64,000 nucleotides of DNA from CBDDLJ01 sp965230635 (GCA_965230635.1 CBDDLJ010000008.1:38370-102369), one strand, 5' to 3'. Counted from the first letter of the stretch, positions 44,803-56,400 are shown. A program made the numbers and translations. The notes: generated from the letters alone by a model not told the origin.

Positions 44803-47800
44803 ATGCAAAATAATCATACTACTGACTTACCTATCGATTGCCTCGCACCAATTCCTACAGAACCTGGTAATATAGTGCACTGGGGGCAACTCTATGGAAA
44901 TGCATTAAGCGTGAGCCTTGCGAATGTCATCTCTCAAAGAAAACAAGGAATATATACATTACTTACCCCTGATTCTCTAACGGCTGATCGCACAGAAAAA
45001 GCACTGCGTTTTTTTCTACAAGAAGAAGATATGACTATCCAACAATTTCCAGATTGGGAAACACTCCCCTACGATCATTTTTCACCCCATCAAGATATTA
45101 TTTCCCAACGCTTACATACCTTGTACCAATTACTCCACTTAACAAAAGGCATCATTATTATTCCTATTCGCACAGCGTTACAATGCATTGCACCGCAACA
45201 GTTTATTGAGCAAAATAGTTTTGTCGTCTCCATAGGCCAACCATTCAATATCACCGCTATGCGCAGCAAATTAGTTGAGCAAGGTTACTATGCTGTCAAT
45301 CAAGTCATGGAGCATGGCGAATTTTGCTTGCGTGGTGCCATTTTTGATGTTTTTCCCATGGGTAGCGAAACACCTTTTCGTCTTGAACTATTTGACAACG
45401 AAATCGATAGCATTCGAACATTTAATGTTGAAACACAGTGCACCATTGATAAAATCAATCAAATTAACTTATTACCCGCTAAAGAATTTCCACTTGATAG
45501 TGATGCAATTAGCCAGTTTAGACAACAATGGCGTGATTTATTTCCAGGCAATCCAAGCGATGCGCCAATATATAAAAATATTAGTCAAGGTATTGTCAGT
45601 GCAGGAATTGAATATTATCTGCCTTTGTTTTTTCAAACGACTGAAAATATTCTGCATTATCTGCCTAAAAACAGCATCATTTTACAAATGGAAAATTGTT
45701 ATCAAGCAGCCGAACAATTTTGGCAGGAAATTAATGAGCGCTATGAACAATACAATATTGATTATAGCCGGCCACTACTCAAACCAACACAAATTTATTA
45801 TTCTGTTACTGACTTTTTTGCTTTAGTCAAAGAATTTCCACAAATTAAAACACAAACAACAGCATTCACTACAAATAAAGCACATGAATTCAATGCAAAT
45901 AGCTACCAGCCACCTGAATTACCAACAGATCATAACCATGATAACCCTTTGCATGTTTTCTCTAACTTTTGCCAACAACACCCTCAAAAAAAAATAATGC
46001 TCTGTGCTGAAAGTGCCGGCAGGCGTGAAGTGCTAATTGACTTATTTCGTAAGCACAACCATGATCTCAACATAATAGAAAGTTGGCAAGCATTTCTTAA
46101 TAGTCAAAATAAGCTTAATATTGCTATTGTACCGCTTGATTCAGGTATTTCCTTCACTAAACCAAATTGGGAAATTATTGCTGAATCACAATTGTTTGGT
46201 CAAAAAATATTACAACAACGTCGCCGCAAGTCACGTCGCTTCGATGTAGATAACATTATTCGGAATCTAGCCGAATTGAATATTGGCGCTCCTGTTGTTC
46301 ATATTGACTATGGGATTGGACGTTATCGAGGATTAGAAATCATAGAAGATGATGGCATAGCAGCTGAATTTCTTCACTTAGAATATGCAGGCAATAGCAA
46401 GTTATATGTACCTGTCTCATCACTGCATTTAATATCTCGTTACAGTGGTGTTGAGGGAGAAAATGCTCGATTACACCAGCTAGGTACTAATAAATGGCAA
46501 AAAGAGAAAGAAAAAGCAGCCAAACAGATTCGCGATGTTGCTGCTGAGTTATTGCAAATTTACGCTCATCGCGCCAGCCGCAAAGGTATTGCTTTTAACT
46601 ATTCTGAAGCGCAATATCAAACTTTTGCCAACAACTTTCCTTTTGAAGAAACACCGGATCAAATACAGGCAATAAATAATATAATAAAAGATATGAAAAG
46701 TGAAATTCCTATGGATCGCTTGATCTGTGGTGATGTTGGTTTTGGCAAAACTGAAGTTGCTATGCGAGCTGCCTTTATTGCTGTTAGTAGCAACAAGCAA
46801 GTTGCTGTTCTCGTTCCAACCACCTTGCTGGCGCAGCAACATTTTGCTACATTCCAAGATCGCTTTGCCAACCACCCTGTCAATATTGAAGTAATATCAC
46901 GCTTTCGCAGTAACAAGCAGCAGCAAGCCATTGGTGAAAATTTAGCAGCAGGAAAAATTGATATCCTTATCGGCACACACAAATTGTTACAATCCAATAT
47001 AAAATATAAAAGCTTAGGATTAGTCATTATCGATGAAGAGCATCGCTTTGGTGTACAACAAAAAGAACGTTTTAAAAAACTGCGCGCTCAAGTGGAAGTA
47101 TTAACCATGACAGCGACACCCATACCTCGCACACTGAATTTGGCCATGGCATGCGTTCGTGATTTATCAATTATTGCGACACCACCTGCTAGACGTTTAT
47201 CGGTCAAAACCTTTGTTCACAGCAAAAGCAAATCACTGATCCGTGAGGCAATTTTACGTGAAATTTCACGAGGTGGTCAAGTTTTCTTCTTGCATAATAA
47301 AGTCGAAACCATTGAAAGAATGGTTGAGGAAATCGCTGAAATTGTCCCTGAAGCTAGCATTAAAACGGGACATGGTCAAATGCGTGAAAAAGCATTAGAG
47401 CAAATTATGTCAGATTTTTATCACCAACGCTTTAATGTATTGGTTTGCACGACTATTATTGAAAATGGTATTGATATTCCTACCGCTAATACCATTATTA
47501 TTAATCGCGCTGATAACTTTGGTTTAGCACAACTACATCAATTACGTGGCCGAGTTGGACGTTCACATCATCAAGCGTATGCTTATTTGCTCATTCCTGA
47601 TGTTAAAAGCATCACCAGTGATGCAAAAAAACGTTTAGAAGCCATCTCATCTCTAGAAAATTTAGGTGCTGGCTTCACCCTCGCTACTCATGACTTAGAA
47701 ATTCGAGGCGCAGGTAATATTCTCGGCGAAGAGCAAAGTGGAAACATTCACTCTATCGGCTTAAGCTTATATACTGAATTGCTAGATCGAGCTGTAAAAT

Positions 47801-48279
47801 CACTGCAATCAAATGAGCCAGTTGACTTACTCAGTACTTCTCATGACGCTATTGAAGTTGATATTAAAGTTTCTGCGTTCATTCCAACAACTTACTTAGC
47901 CGATGTCCATGCTCGGTTAATTTTATACAAACGCTTAGCTGAAGTTCAAACGTTAGATAAATTAACTGAGTTACAAACTGAAATAATTGATCGCTTTGGT
48001 ATGCTACCCGCTGAAATAAAAAATTTAATTAAAATCACTGAGTTAAAATTACAGGCAAAAAAACTGGGAATCAGTAAATTAGATGCTAATCGCAACGGCG
48101 GCGCTATAGAATTCGGCCCACATACGACAGTAGAACCCAGCAAAATCATTCAATTAATTCAACAGCAAAACAAAAAATTTAAACTAAATAGTGCAAATAT
48201 CTTGCGATTTAAACTAACTGCCAATGAACAGAAGGATATTATCACTAACGTAGAAAAGGTTTTTACGCTATTAACATAG
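44803..48279 (+). CDS. mfd: Transcription-repair coupling factor Mfd
   Basis: DNA translocase that removes stalled RNA polymerase and recruits UvrA. 1158 residues, full length: a UvrB-homology N-terminal part (LTPDSLTADRTEKALRFF, LPYDHFSPHQDIISQRL), the RNA-polymerase-interacting region (VVHIDYGIGRYRGLEII), helicase motifs Walker A CGDVGFGKTEVAMRAA, DEEH (VIIDEEHRFGVQQKER), TMTATPIPRTL, and the C-terminal LHQLRGRVGRS and TRCF domain. The start is supported by AGGA eight bases upstream. It stands alone on the plus strand. Confidence 0.97.
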   Translation: MQNNHTTDLPIDCLAPIPTEPGNIVHWGQLYGNALSVSLANVISQRKQGIYTLLTPDSLTADRTEKALRFFLQEEDMTIQQFPDWETLPYDHFSPHQDIISQRLHTLYQLLHLTKGIIIIPIRTALQCIAPQQFIEQNSFVVSIGQPFNITAMRSKLVEQGYYAVNQVMEHGEFCLRGAIFDVFPMGSETPFRLELFDNEIDSIRTFNVETQCTIDKINQINLLPAKEFPLDSDAISQFRQQWRDLFPGNPSDAPIYKNISQGIVSAGIEYYLPLFFQTTENILHYLPKNSIILQMENCYQAAEQFWQEINERYEQYNIDYSRPLLKPTQIYYSVTDFFALVKEFPQIKTQTTAFTTNKAHEFNANSYQPPELPTDHNHDNPLHVFSNFCQQHPQKKIMLCAESAGRREVLIDLFRKHNHDLNIIESWQAFLNSQNKLNIAIVPLDSGISFTKPNWEIIAESQLFGQKILQQRRRKSRRFDVDNIIRNLAELNIGAPVVHIDYGIGRYRGLEIIEDDGIAAEFLHLEYAGNSKLYVPVSSLHLISRYSGVEGENARLHQLGTNKWQKEKEKAAKQIRDVAAELLQIYAHRASRKGIAFNYSEAQYQTFANNFPFEETPDQIQAINNIIKDMKSEIPMDRLICGDVGFGKTEVAMRAAFIAVSSNKQVAVLVPTTLLAQQHFATFQDRFANHPVNIEVISRFRSNKQQQAIGENLAAGKIDILIGTHKLLQSNIKYKSLGLVIIDEEHRFGVQQKERFKKLRAQVEVLTMTATPIPRTLNLAMACVRDLSIIATPPARRLSVKTFVHSKSKSLIREAILREISRGGQVFFLHNKVETIERMVEEIAEIVPEASIKTGHGQMREKALEQIMSDFYHQRFNVLVCTTIIENGIDIPTANTIIINRADNFGLAQLHQLRGRVGRSHHQAYAYLLIPDVKSITSDAKKRLEAISSLENLGAGFTLATHDLEIRGAGNILGEEQSGNIHSIGLSLYTELLDRAVKSLQSNEPVDLLSTSHDAIEVDIKVSAFIPTTYLADVHARLILYKRLAEVQTLDKLTELQTEIIDRFGMLPAEIKNLIKITELKLQAKKLGISKLDANRNGGAIEFGPHTTVEPSKIIQLIQQQNKKFKLNSANILRFKLTANEQKDIITNVEKVFTLLT

Positions 48280-48546
48280 CTTTGGAACAGACTTCATGCC
48301 GTTGCTTGGTCTAAAGCAGCATTTTATTTAGACAATATTGCTTTTCATGCAGTAAATCAAATTGAATCAGCAGATGTTCCTATTAACTATTTATTGCTAT
48401 ATTTCGCTGATGTTTCCCTTATAAAATTGCTATAAGAACGAAACAATCCTACAAAAAATATACTTGCTTACTACTTAATGTGGCGAAATATAAATATTTA
48501 TGTGCTAATTCTCATCTATCTTAATAATCTTGTTTACAGCCATTTC

Positions 48547-49290
48547 TTAAATTTTATTCACGACAAGAGACAATAGCTCATACATTTTTTCCATGCTGCC
48601 ATCAATCACTTGACTCATTTGTTCTATGTCAACACGGAAGCCATCACTTCGTCCTGCAACCTTTGTCCCTACTATAGCTATACTGCCATAACTTATTTCT
48701 AATTCCCTGGCTAATATAGCTTCTGGCATAGCTGTCATTCCAATGATATCACAACCATCTCTTTCTAGACGATTAACTTCGGCAACTGTCTCTAAACGTG
48801 GTCCTTGAACAACGGCGTAAACGGCATCATCACTATAGGATAAGTTTAACTCTTGTGCTGAACTCACTAATAATTTGTGTAAACTTGGGCAGTAAGGATA
48901 ATTAAAATCAATATGGCGTGAAAAATTAAAATCATCTTCAAAAAAAGTACTAGGTCGTCCATGCGTATAGTCAATCAGCTGGTCAGGAAACACAAAATGG
49001 CCGGGGGTCATATCGGAGCGTATTCCACCGACCAACATTAAACTAATAATTTTATCGACACCACTTTTTTTCAGTGCCCAAATGTTAGCACGATAATTTA
49101 TTCGGTGAGGTGCCGTTGTCCTGCCTTCGCCATGACGATCAAGAAAAATAATTTCACGATTAGCATAAACCCCATGCAGTAATGGTGCTGACGTCTCACC
49201 ATAAGGAGTTTCAATGTTTTTTCTTTCTGTCACTTGCAGATTTTTCAAACACGGTATTGCTGAACCGCCTATAATTGCAACTTTATTCAT
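48547..49290 (-). CDS. S-methyl-5'-thioinosine / methylthioadenosine phosphorylase (MTAP/PNP family)
   Basis: Phosphorolyses a methylthio-nucleoside to the free base and 5-methylthioribose-1-phosphate. 247 residues with IIGGSAI (phosphate loop), [101 protein letters not shown]. Base choice cannot be read directly. The nagZ neighbourhood resembles that of the Pseudomonas methylthioinosine phosphorylase, which favours MTI. The start overlaps the hpt stop by 8 bp; together they could salvage the released hypoxanthine. A 267-bp gap downstream holds nothing recognised. Confidence 0.85.
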   Translation of the reverse strand: MNKVAIIGGSAIPCLKNLQVTERKNIETPYGETSAPLLHGVYANREIIFLDRHGEGRTTAPHRINYRANIWALKKSGVDKIISLMLVGGIRSDMTPGHFVFPDQLIDYTHGRPSTFFEDDFNFSRHIDFNYPYCPSLHKLLVSSAQELNLSYSDDAVYAVVQGPRLETVAEVNRLERDGCDIIGMTAMPEAILARELEISYGSIAIVGTKVAGRSDGFRVDIEQMSQVIDGSMEKMYELLSLVVNKI

Positions 49291-49843
49291 ATTCTTTCGG
49301 TACTACAAATATTCCTGGAGCATTACGTAAATACTCTTTATAATCCATACCATAACCAAAAACGTAACGATCATCAACTTCTAATCCAACAAAATCAGCA
49401 TGCGGCAAACCTTCGGCTAAGCGTACTCCTTGCTTATCAACTAATACTGCCGTATAAACTTCTGCAGCACCTTGGCTACGACAATGCTCTACAATAGCCG
49501 CCAATGTTAAACCACCATCTAATATATCATCAATAATCAATACTGTTCTGTTGTCTAATTTATAGTCAGGACGAACCTTCCAATGTAACTCAGAACCAGA
49601 TGTCTCCCCTTGGTAGCGAGTTGCATGAACATAATGCAATTCTAAAGGAAAATCCAAGCGTGGTAACAAATTACCCGTAGGTACTAAGCCTCCAATCATA
49701 ACGCATAATAATAATGGATTTTTTTCCGCCAAAGTAGAATGTATATCTCTAGCCATTCTATCCAACGCATCTTCAACCGTTTTTCTCGTGTATAAACACT
49801 CTGATTGTTCATAAATCATTTGTATATTACGTGGTATTTCCAT
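49283..49843 (-). CDS. hpt: Hypoxanthine-guanine phosphoribosyltransferase
   Basis: Transfers phosphoribosyl from PRPP to hypoxanthine or guanine in purine salvage. 186 residues with [31 protein letters not shown] and the PRPP-binding signature [17 protein letters not shown] (normally VxxxDDxxxxGxT), then [20 protein letters not shown], typical of HPRT. Lies between mscS and the phosphorylase gene in the same direction with 3-bp and overlapping junctions, so it is part of one transcription unit. Confidence 0.92.
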   Translation of the reverse strand: MEIPRNIQMIYEQSECLYTRKTVEDALDRMARDIHSTLAEKNPLLLCVMIGGLVPTGNLLPRLDFPLELHYVHATRYQGETSGSELHWKVRPDYKLDNRTVLIIDDILDGGLTLAAIVEHCRSQGAAEVYTAVLVDKQGVRLAEGLPHADFVGLEVDDRYVFGYGMDYKEYLRNAPGIFVVPKEYE

Positions 49844-49846
49844 TCC

Positions 49847-50980
49847 CTATCCTTGTTGAGAGCCTTTATTGTTTGCATGAATTGCTATTTCATCAGGCAC
49901 ATACAGTGTTTGACTTGGAAAAGCAAATTCTGCTCCATGTTTTAATACAATATCAATAATCTTCAAAAAAACATCTTGCTGGACTCCTTGAAACTCAACC
50001 CATGCTGTTGTTTTTGTAAAGGTATATAGTAAAAATGTTAATGAAGAATCAGCAAATTTTACAAGCTTTGCAAATAAAGTCATATTAGTGTCAATGTCCG
50101 GATGATTACGTAACATCTCTTCTATATCATCAAGAATAATCTGTATTTTACCTGCATCTTCATAGCGAAGGCCAATTTCAGCACGAATTCGCCGGTTAGT
50201 CATCCTCTGCGGATTTTCAACTAAAATCGTATTAAATACTGAATTAGGCACATACAAAGGCCTTTTATCAAATGTTCGAATTACCGTCAAGCGCCAGCCA
50301 ATATCTTCAACTGTGCCTTCAATATTACGATCGGGTGAGCGTATCCAATCACCAACGCTAAAAGGCTTATCTAAAAATATAATTAAGCCACCAAAAAAAT
50401 TAGACAATAAATCTTTAGATGAAAATGCTATTGCCGCTGTACCTATACCTCCAAATGCAATAATAGCTGAAATACCAATACCTAATGCCTGCATTGCCAT
50501 TAGCACAGCTAACAATACAATAAACAACCGTACTAATTTTGCTAAAGTAAATACCGTTGTTCTATCAAAACGTGTTTTCTTTTTCTGCACTAATTGCATA
50601 AGTGCCTTTTCAGATTCTGCCACAAAACGCCAAAGGAAAAGAATTAGTAAGGAAATGACACCTAAATCTCGGGCTGGTATAACTACATTCATCCCCGTAA
50701 TTTTGTGTCCATTGTAATAGAATAAATCTATCATAAAGAACAAACCTAACCAAATCACCAACAAAACCAATGGCACGTGCAGTGCTTTCAAAACAGCAGT
50801 CTTCCATAGTTGTTTTTTATGCTGGAAACGTAATTTTAAATGCTTTGTGATAGAGTAAGTAGCATACGTCAGTGCTAAAATAACTAAAACACTTACGGTA
50901 AACTCTATTAAAAATGCATGTTCTTGAAAGTGTCCAAACCATAGCTTGTATTGTTCCAATATTTTTTTTGAATTCATCAT
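49847..50980 (-). CDS. Small-conductance mechanosensitive channel, MscS family
   Basis: Pressure-release channel of the inner membrane. 377 residues: about four N-terminal membrane helices (ending LARLFIVLLAVLMAMQALGI-type sequence near 165), the pore-lining and beta-domain region with AIIAFGGIGTAAIAFSSKDL, NFFGGLIIFLDKPFSVGDWI, GTVEDIGWRLTVIRTFDKRPLYVPNSVF, all MscS hallmarks. The C-terminal alpha/beta domain follows. Clustered with purine salvage and nagZ genes; the functional link is unclear. Confidence 0.9.
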   Translation of the reverse strand: MMNSKKILEQYKLWFGHFQEHAFLIEFTVSVLVILALTYATYSITKHLKLRFQHKKQLWKTAVLKALHVPLVLLVIWLGLFFMIDLFYYNGHKITGMNVVIPARDLGVISLLILFLWRFVAESEKALMQLVQKKKTRFDRTTVFTLAKLVRLFIVLLAVLMAMQALGIGISAIIAFGGIGTAAIAFSSKDLLSNFFGGLIIFLDKPFSVGDWIRSPDRNIEGTVEDIGWRLTVIRTFDKRPLYVPNSVFNTILVENPQRMTNRRIRAEIGLRYEDAGKIQIILDDIEEMLRNHPDIDTNMTLFAKLVKFADSSLTFLLYTFTKTTAWVEFQGVQQDVFLKIIDIVLKHGAEFAFPSQTLYVPDEIAIHANNKGSQQG

Positions 50981-50986
50981 ATTCCC

Positions 50987-51997
50987 TCACATTAACTCTA
51001 ATTCAGATCGGCATTGATGCCATTTGCTATCATCTTGCAAAGAAAAATGTTGCTCTTTACAAACAAATTGATCCTCTACACTATCTAATCCTGATGTTAA
51101 CTCAGCTACCCCATTATTTTCAATAACTTGCCATACATTATCTAAACCTCGGCAAACTAATATATAATCACAGCCTGCTTGTAATGCTATGGCGGCAGCA
51201 TCACTAATACTGCCAACAAAAGAAACTGCTTGCATATTCAGATCATCACTAAATATTTTTCCACAAAACCCTAACTGTTGACGTAAAATTGTTCGTAACC
51301 AATACTGAGAGAATCCGGCGGGATTATCATCCACTTCTGAATAGATAACATGCGCTGGCATAATCCCAGCGAGCAATCCTTCCGTGATTAATTGCTGAAA
51401 AGGATATATATCTTCTTGCAAGATCACATCGCGTGTTCGTTTATCAATAGCTATTGCCACATGCGTATCTTCTGCAACGCCACCATGACCAGGAAAATGT
51501 TTTCCAATCGCTGGCATATTTGCTAATTGTTGCCCTTGACAAAAAGCTTTCGCTAGCTGTGTTACTACGTGTGGATCAGCAGAAAAACTACGATCGGCAA
51601 TTACCGTATTCAAACCACGATCAAGATCTAATACGGGTGCAAAACTAAAATCAATAAAGTATTGACGTAATTCTACGGCCATAACATACGCTGCAGCGAG
51701 TGCCATCCTCTGTCCTTTTTCTTGATCTTGACAATAACACTGATAAATATCTGCATAAGCTGGCAACCGAGTAAATCCATCTAGAAAACGCTGTACTCGA
51801 CCTCCTTCTTGATCAACAGCAATAAATATATCTGGGCGCAAAGACTTTATTGATTTAGTCAATTGCATTAACTGTTGAGGCGATTGGTAATTGCGTGAAA
51901 ATAATATAACACCCGCTATAGCTGGCTGCTGTAATAATTCCTGTTCTGCAGAGGATAAAACCAGTTCTTCTATGCCAACAACCAAATATTGTGTCAA
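50987..51997 (-). CDS. nagZ: Beta-N-acetylhexosaminidase NagZ
   Basis: Cytoplasmic family-3 glycoside hydrolase that removes GlcNAc from anhydro-muropeptides in cell-wall recycling. About 336 residues from a TTG at 51997; AAGGTG lies six bases before it and it follows the DUF1820 stop by one base. A GTG at 52006 is the alternative. Visible are AIAGVILFSRNYQSPQQL, AVDQEGGRVQRF, FSFAPVLDLDRG, GKHFPGHGGVAEDTHVAI (catalytic His loop), and KIFSDDLNMQAVS with the nucleophile Asp. Confidence 0.93.
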   Translation of the reverse strand: MTQYLVVGIEELVLSSAEQELLQQPAIAGVILFSRNYQSPQQLMQLTKSIKSLRPDIFIAVDQEGGRVQRFLDGFTRLPAYADIYQCYCQDQEKGQRMALAAAYVMAVELRQYFIDFSFAPVLDLDRGLNTVIADRSFSADPHVVTQLAKAFCQGQQLANMPAIGKHFPGHGGVAEDTHVAIAIDKRTRDVILQEDIYPFQQLITEGLLAGIMPAHVIYSEVDDNPAGFSQYWLRTILRQQLGFCGKIFSDDLNMQAVSFVGSISDAAAIALQAGCDYILVCRGLDNVWQVIENNGVAELTSGLDSVEDQFVCKEQHFSLQDDSKWHQCRSELELM

Positions 51998-51998
51998 A

Positions 51999-52340
51999 TT
52001 AATCACCTTTCTTGCTAGAAGGGACAACTTGAGGGAAAGCACTAACAGATGAACCTTTAGGCAAAGGCGATATTTTATTCGCGCCTTGTTTCTCTACTTC
52101 ATCGATCCGGATAATTTCTTGTAGTGGAATAAACGTGCGTTTAACTCCTGATAATAAATTTTTCAATTTTTCCTCTGATGGATCAACGACCAGAGAAGAT
52201 TTTTCTCCAAAAAGAAAATCCTCCACCACTAAAAAACCAAACAGATCAGACTCAGCCACTTGTTTTGCATATAATTCTATAACTGTATCGTTTTGAACAA
52301 AAACCACACGAAAAACGGATTTTATCAATTTTTTTGTCAT
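51999..52340 (-). CDS. DUF1820 family protein
   Basis: 113 residues matching my memory of DUF1820: FRVVFVQNDTVIELYAKQV, DLFGFLVVEDFLFGE, LVVDPSEEKLKNLLSGVKRTFIPLQEIIRIDEVEKQG. No known function. It is typically found beside nagZ in gammaproteobacteria, as here, where its stop nearly touches the nagZ start. The C-terminal 25 residues are low-complexity. No membrane segment. Confidence 0.85.
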   Translation of the reverse strand: MTKKLIKSVFRVVFVQNDTVIELYAKQVAESDLFGFLVVEDFLFGEKSSLVVDPSEEKLKNLLSGVKRTFIPLQEIIRIDEVEKQGANKISPLPKGSSVSAFPQVVPSSKKGD

Positions 52341-52407
52341 AAAAGACCTTAATCATGATGAAAAATAAACACTATACCAGAAAAGTGTCTAATTAAAATT
52401 CAGAAAA

Positions 52408-52896
52408 TTATTTTTCCTTAATCAACAGCGTTGATTTAACAGGGACTGTATCAAATAATTCCATTATATCCTGATTGCGCATACGAATACACCCTCTCGA
52501 TCCTGCAATCCCCATTTTAACACTATCTGGTGTGCCATGAATATAAATATAACGCCGCATGGTATCTTGAGAGCCTAAGCGGTTGATACCTTTATCTAAA
52601 CCACTTAACCAGAATATGCGTGTTAAAATCCAATCACGTTGAGGATAAGCTTGTGCTAATTCAGGCGAGTAAATTTCTCCTGTTGGACGTCGCTTAATAA
52701 ACACTGTATTAACAGGACAATCTACCCCTATTTTTGCTCGAATTTGATGCAATCCGCGTGGTGTACATTCACTGCCAAACGCTTCACCTGCTCCATTTTT
52801 AGCCGTTGAAATTGAATAGTGATTAATTTGCTTACCATCAGCAAAGACCTGCATTTCTTGCTCAGCAATATTAACTTCAAGGGTAAATTGTTGCAT
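52408..52896 (-). CDS. L,D-transpeptidase (YkuD domain)
   Basis: Crosslinks or remodels peptidoglycan through L,D bonds, or attaches proteins to it. 162 residues with the catalytic block HGTPDSVKMGIAGSRGCIRM (HGT...S-GC-R), the Cys in GCIRM being the nucleophile, and an N-terminal beta start NIAEQEMQVFADGKQI. No signal peptide is visible, which is odd for a periplasmic enzyme though common in this small subgroup. The ATG at 52896 overlaps no neighbour. Function by motif only. Confidence 0.88.
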   Translation of the reverse strand: MQQFTLEVNIAEQEMQVFADGKQINHYSISTAKNGAGEAFGSECTPRGLHQIRAKIGVDCPVNTVFIKRRPTGEIYSPELAQAYPQRDWILTRIFWLSGLDKGINRLGSQDTMRRYIYIHGTPDSVKMGIAGSRGCIRMRNQDIMELFDTVPVKSTLLIKEK

Positions 52897-53438
52897 CGTT
52901 TTATCAAGCTTTAGTCACTGTTAGCAGAATTCTACACCAGAAATGGATCCAGCACTACATTAGGCCTCTATTCTATCCAAGCATTCTAGCTTAGTAACCT
53001 TATTGCTGACCCTCACTACAGTCCTATCTCCACTGGCACAGTGCAAGCTGTTGTTTGATGTTAAAGACACTGTAAATAATTTTGGCATCTTCTGCCAGTT
53101 TTGATGACAAACGATACTGTACCAGCCTCTTTTAAAGAGTTTTCATTACATTGCTGCTAATTTTGCCAATTGAACATTCAGTTAATGTTTTACTTCATCA
53201 TTTTGATCACTACTTCAAAAACCGGCTATTCATTGCCTGTGCTAATCTTACACAAGCAAACATATTACACAGTACTTGAGGCTACTCTTTTCTGCCTATC
53301 TGTAACAATAATGTGACACTAAAATCTGTTATCATTTTAAACAATTTCTTACTCTAGCAATCTATAGTCAATGGCTTTTAATCACAGCACCAACTGTTAA
53401 ATAGCTTGAGGCAAAATCACAGCTTTGTTACTTTTGGC
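52897..53438. other. 542-bp region with an IS fragment
   Basis: Contains the degenerate IS1634-type end at about 52995-53150 and otherwise AT-rich sequence down to the giant gene's stop. No open frame with a credible start. Confidence 0.55.
52995..53150 (-). mobile_element. Degenerate 3' fragment of an IS1634-family element
   Basis: On the reverse strand this matches the last ~130 bp of the intact IS at 41560-41690: CAGTATCGTTTG, GATGCCAAAATTATTTACAG, TTTAACATCAAACA, GCCAGTGG and GATAGGACTGTAGTG are all present with scattered substitutions. It is a remnant of a second, older copy. No transposase body remains. Confidence 0.85.
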
Positions 53439-56400
53439 CTAGTATGTTCGTTTAAATATGTTATTTCCATTTTTGTCTTCAGCATCTGAATTTGAATATA
53501 ATCTTAATGAATCCCATAGAGCCCAACATTCATAACTATCATCTAATTCATTTCTTTCGTTTGCTTTTCTGCTTAAATAATTACAGTAATTAAACTCCAT
53601 AGGCGTGTGTAGTACTTTTGTATTCAATAATCCCGAAATATAACTGCGCACCTCTTTAAATGCCTCTACCCTCTCACCTTTAGGTTTCAGTGATTGATAA
53701 TACAAACCAGACTGGCGATCCAAGAATAAAGGATGATTATCTTTATTTACATCATTGTAAGCTTTTTCGTTAAAAATAATTGGTGGTCTATCTGCTTTGT
53801 TATGTAGAATAACTATAGGTCGATTTAAAGTCATCGCAAGTGCACAAATCTCGAGTGCATCCCCCCATGCAAAATCATCTTTCATCATACTCTTATACTC
53901 ATCAAAATCTTGCGCTATAGGAAAATAAGTCCCAATAAAACTATTTCGATGGTTTTCTATATATTCAACCGATTTAGCTCGTAAATCTTCTGCCGAATAC
54001 ATTTCTCCTAATTGTCGCGATATGCTACTGAATAAACAATTTCCATTGTTCTTTGTAGATTCATGATTGAATAAATGCCGTATTTTTTTATGACGAAAAG
54101 ATTGAAAAAACCCAATATGCTGCAAAATTTTATTTGTATTTGCTCTATCCTCAGGACAGCTCATCCAACACGAGTCTATTAAAGGAATAAAACGAACTGC
54201 TTGCTGTAGAGAAATATTACCAGGAAATTTTTCGCGTTTCTTTTCCATTACTAATTTTACGCGCAAAGCATATTTCCTATTTTTTCCTACATTCTCTTTC
54301 CACATGTCATCAAATGGTTTACGCTGACCTGTCAGTAGTACCCAAGCAACCATACCAAAACTATAAATATCACTATTAGTGGTAGCGCGCTCCTTTTGCA
54401 TAATTTCTGGCGCCTGCCATCTGACCGTTCCTTTATTTGGTTTTGTTGGCATCTCAGACTCTATAATAGATTCACCAAAATCACCAATCTTTGCAATATA
54501 TTTCTTTTCAGGCGGTCCATTATCATTATAATCAATAAAAATATTTTCAGTTTTAATATCACAGTGACAAATGCTTAGCTGTTTTCCTTTATTTTGTACT
54601 TTTGTATGAAGGTAATCTAAGCCCTTTGCGATATCATCCAATATAAACCAACACTGTTTATAATCTATATACTCCTTACGTAGGAGAGAATTTAAAGAGC
54701 CTAATTTCATAAATTCTAATACCAAGTAATGAGTATTTTTAATTAGACCATAAGTTAGACCATAAGATTTAATAATATTTTTGTGTCTTAGATGGTCAGT
54801 AAGTATCGCTTCTCGATACGGTTTAATATCATCTATAGACTCTGATTCCATATTTTTATTCTGTTTTTTTATACTATTGATTTCCTTGACAATCACATCA
54901 ATATCTTCATCAAGGTATGCAATGGCAAGATGCTTTCTTCCATCAAAGTCAAAATCTATTTTATCTGTTATATTTGTTATTGTTAACCTACATTCTTTAA
55001 TTATTTCGATGTTGGCATCCTCAATACTTTTAGCCAGTCTAAAAGCATCCAATTTGAACATTTTAGTAAGTTCTGAGTGACCATTTCTATTAGCCAACTC
55101 AGCAGCATTGAATGCATCTTTAGCATATTTGCAGTTTTCAATGATAACGCTTTCAAGTTCTTTAGGTAGCTTAGTCTCAGAAAGTTCACTGTCACCAGAT
55201 TTGGGCCAATCAATTTGTTCAAGGAGAGATGAATTTCCATATTTTTCAATGTTATATGAAGAATTGTGCAAATAACTTGCTTGTTTTAATATTAAATTAT
55301 GTTCAATTCTAGCTTTAAAAATATCAACTTTAAAAATATAATCTTTAAAAATATCATGTTTTTTACTTGAAACACTTTGAACTTCAATAAATCCCCTAGC
55401 TGCCTCTACGATCCAAGGGCCGCAATTATAACTATCAGTCTGCACACGTTCTCCAATATTAGTCAACTCAATATTAGGAAAGAGCTTTTCCGAAGACAAC
55501 GCATTTACAATATCTTCTGGTACATCATTCCTAAGCGGATCAAAATAAGAAGCTTCTGACAATTGAATCATGTTCTTTTGATAAATAAGATAAAGTAATA
55601 CCCAGTGATTATTATTTAAATTAACAGGTATCAGCACTTTATCTTTAACGGTTTGCTCTTTTTTTATCTTAGTAATTCGGTGTTGGTTGAATTGAATAAG
55701 ATTTTCTCTCAAATCATTACTACCTCTCCAATTAGTCCCCAGCATTGCAGTAAGAAGCTCTGCTTCTTGATTATCACCAATATAATGTTTTAGCAGAGTG
55801 TTTATTTCATCATCAGTATACCAACGATTATCATTACTTTTGCTTTCATTATCCACTGGGTGTTTCACAATACTTTTTTCGTTAAGGTTGATTGTCTCTT
55901 GATGACCGGACTCATGAATGACTAATGCAAAAATATATTCTGGCTCACCATCTCGGAATAAGTAAATGTCAGGCGTCATATGGTCTGCAGTTGGACGGCC
56001 TTTACTATTAAATAGGTAGTGTTTATATTTAGCTTTCTTGTTTAATATAATTTTAGCTTTCAAATCAACTTTTTTTTCTAATAGCCATTTACATGCTGCT
56101 ATATTACCTACATTTGCAGCTGCTAACAAGGGAGTAAATCCTTGTCTATCTCTTTCTCCAAATTTATTCTTGCAAAGATTGTACAGGTAATTAAGTACTT
56201 CAGCATCATTATTATTACGGTTTGACACCGCAACTACCATTGCTGAAAATCCCTTATCATCCAGAGATCGTAGTAATTGATGTGTTATATAATTTTTATC
56301 TACCAGGCTACCAAATGTTATACCATATGTGATTGGTAATACGTAGGCTGCAAAAAACCATCTATTATCTAGTGAAGGCATATCTTCCACATTAATTTTA

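Noticed and set aside
45275..45826. 183-codon open frame on the plus strand
   Set aside because: Out-of-frame shadow within mfd.
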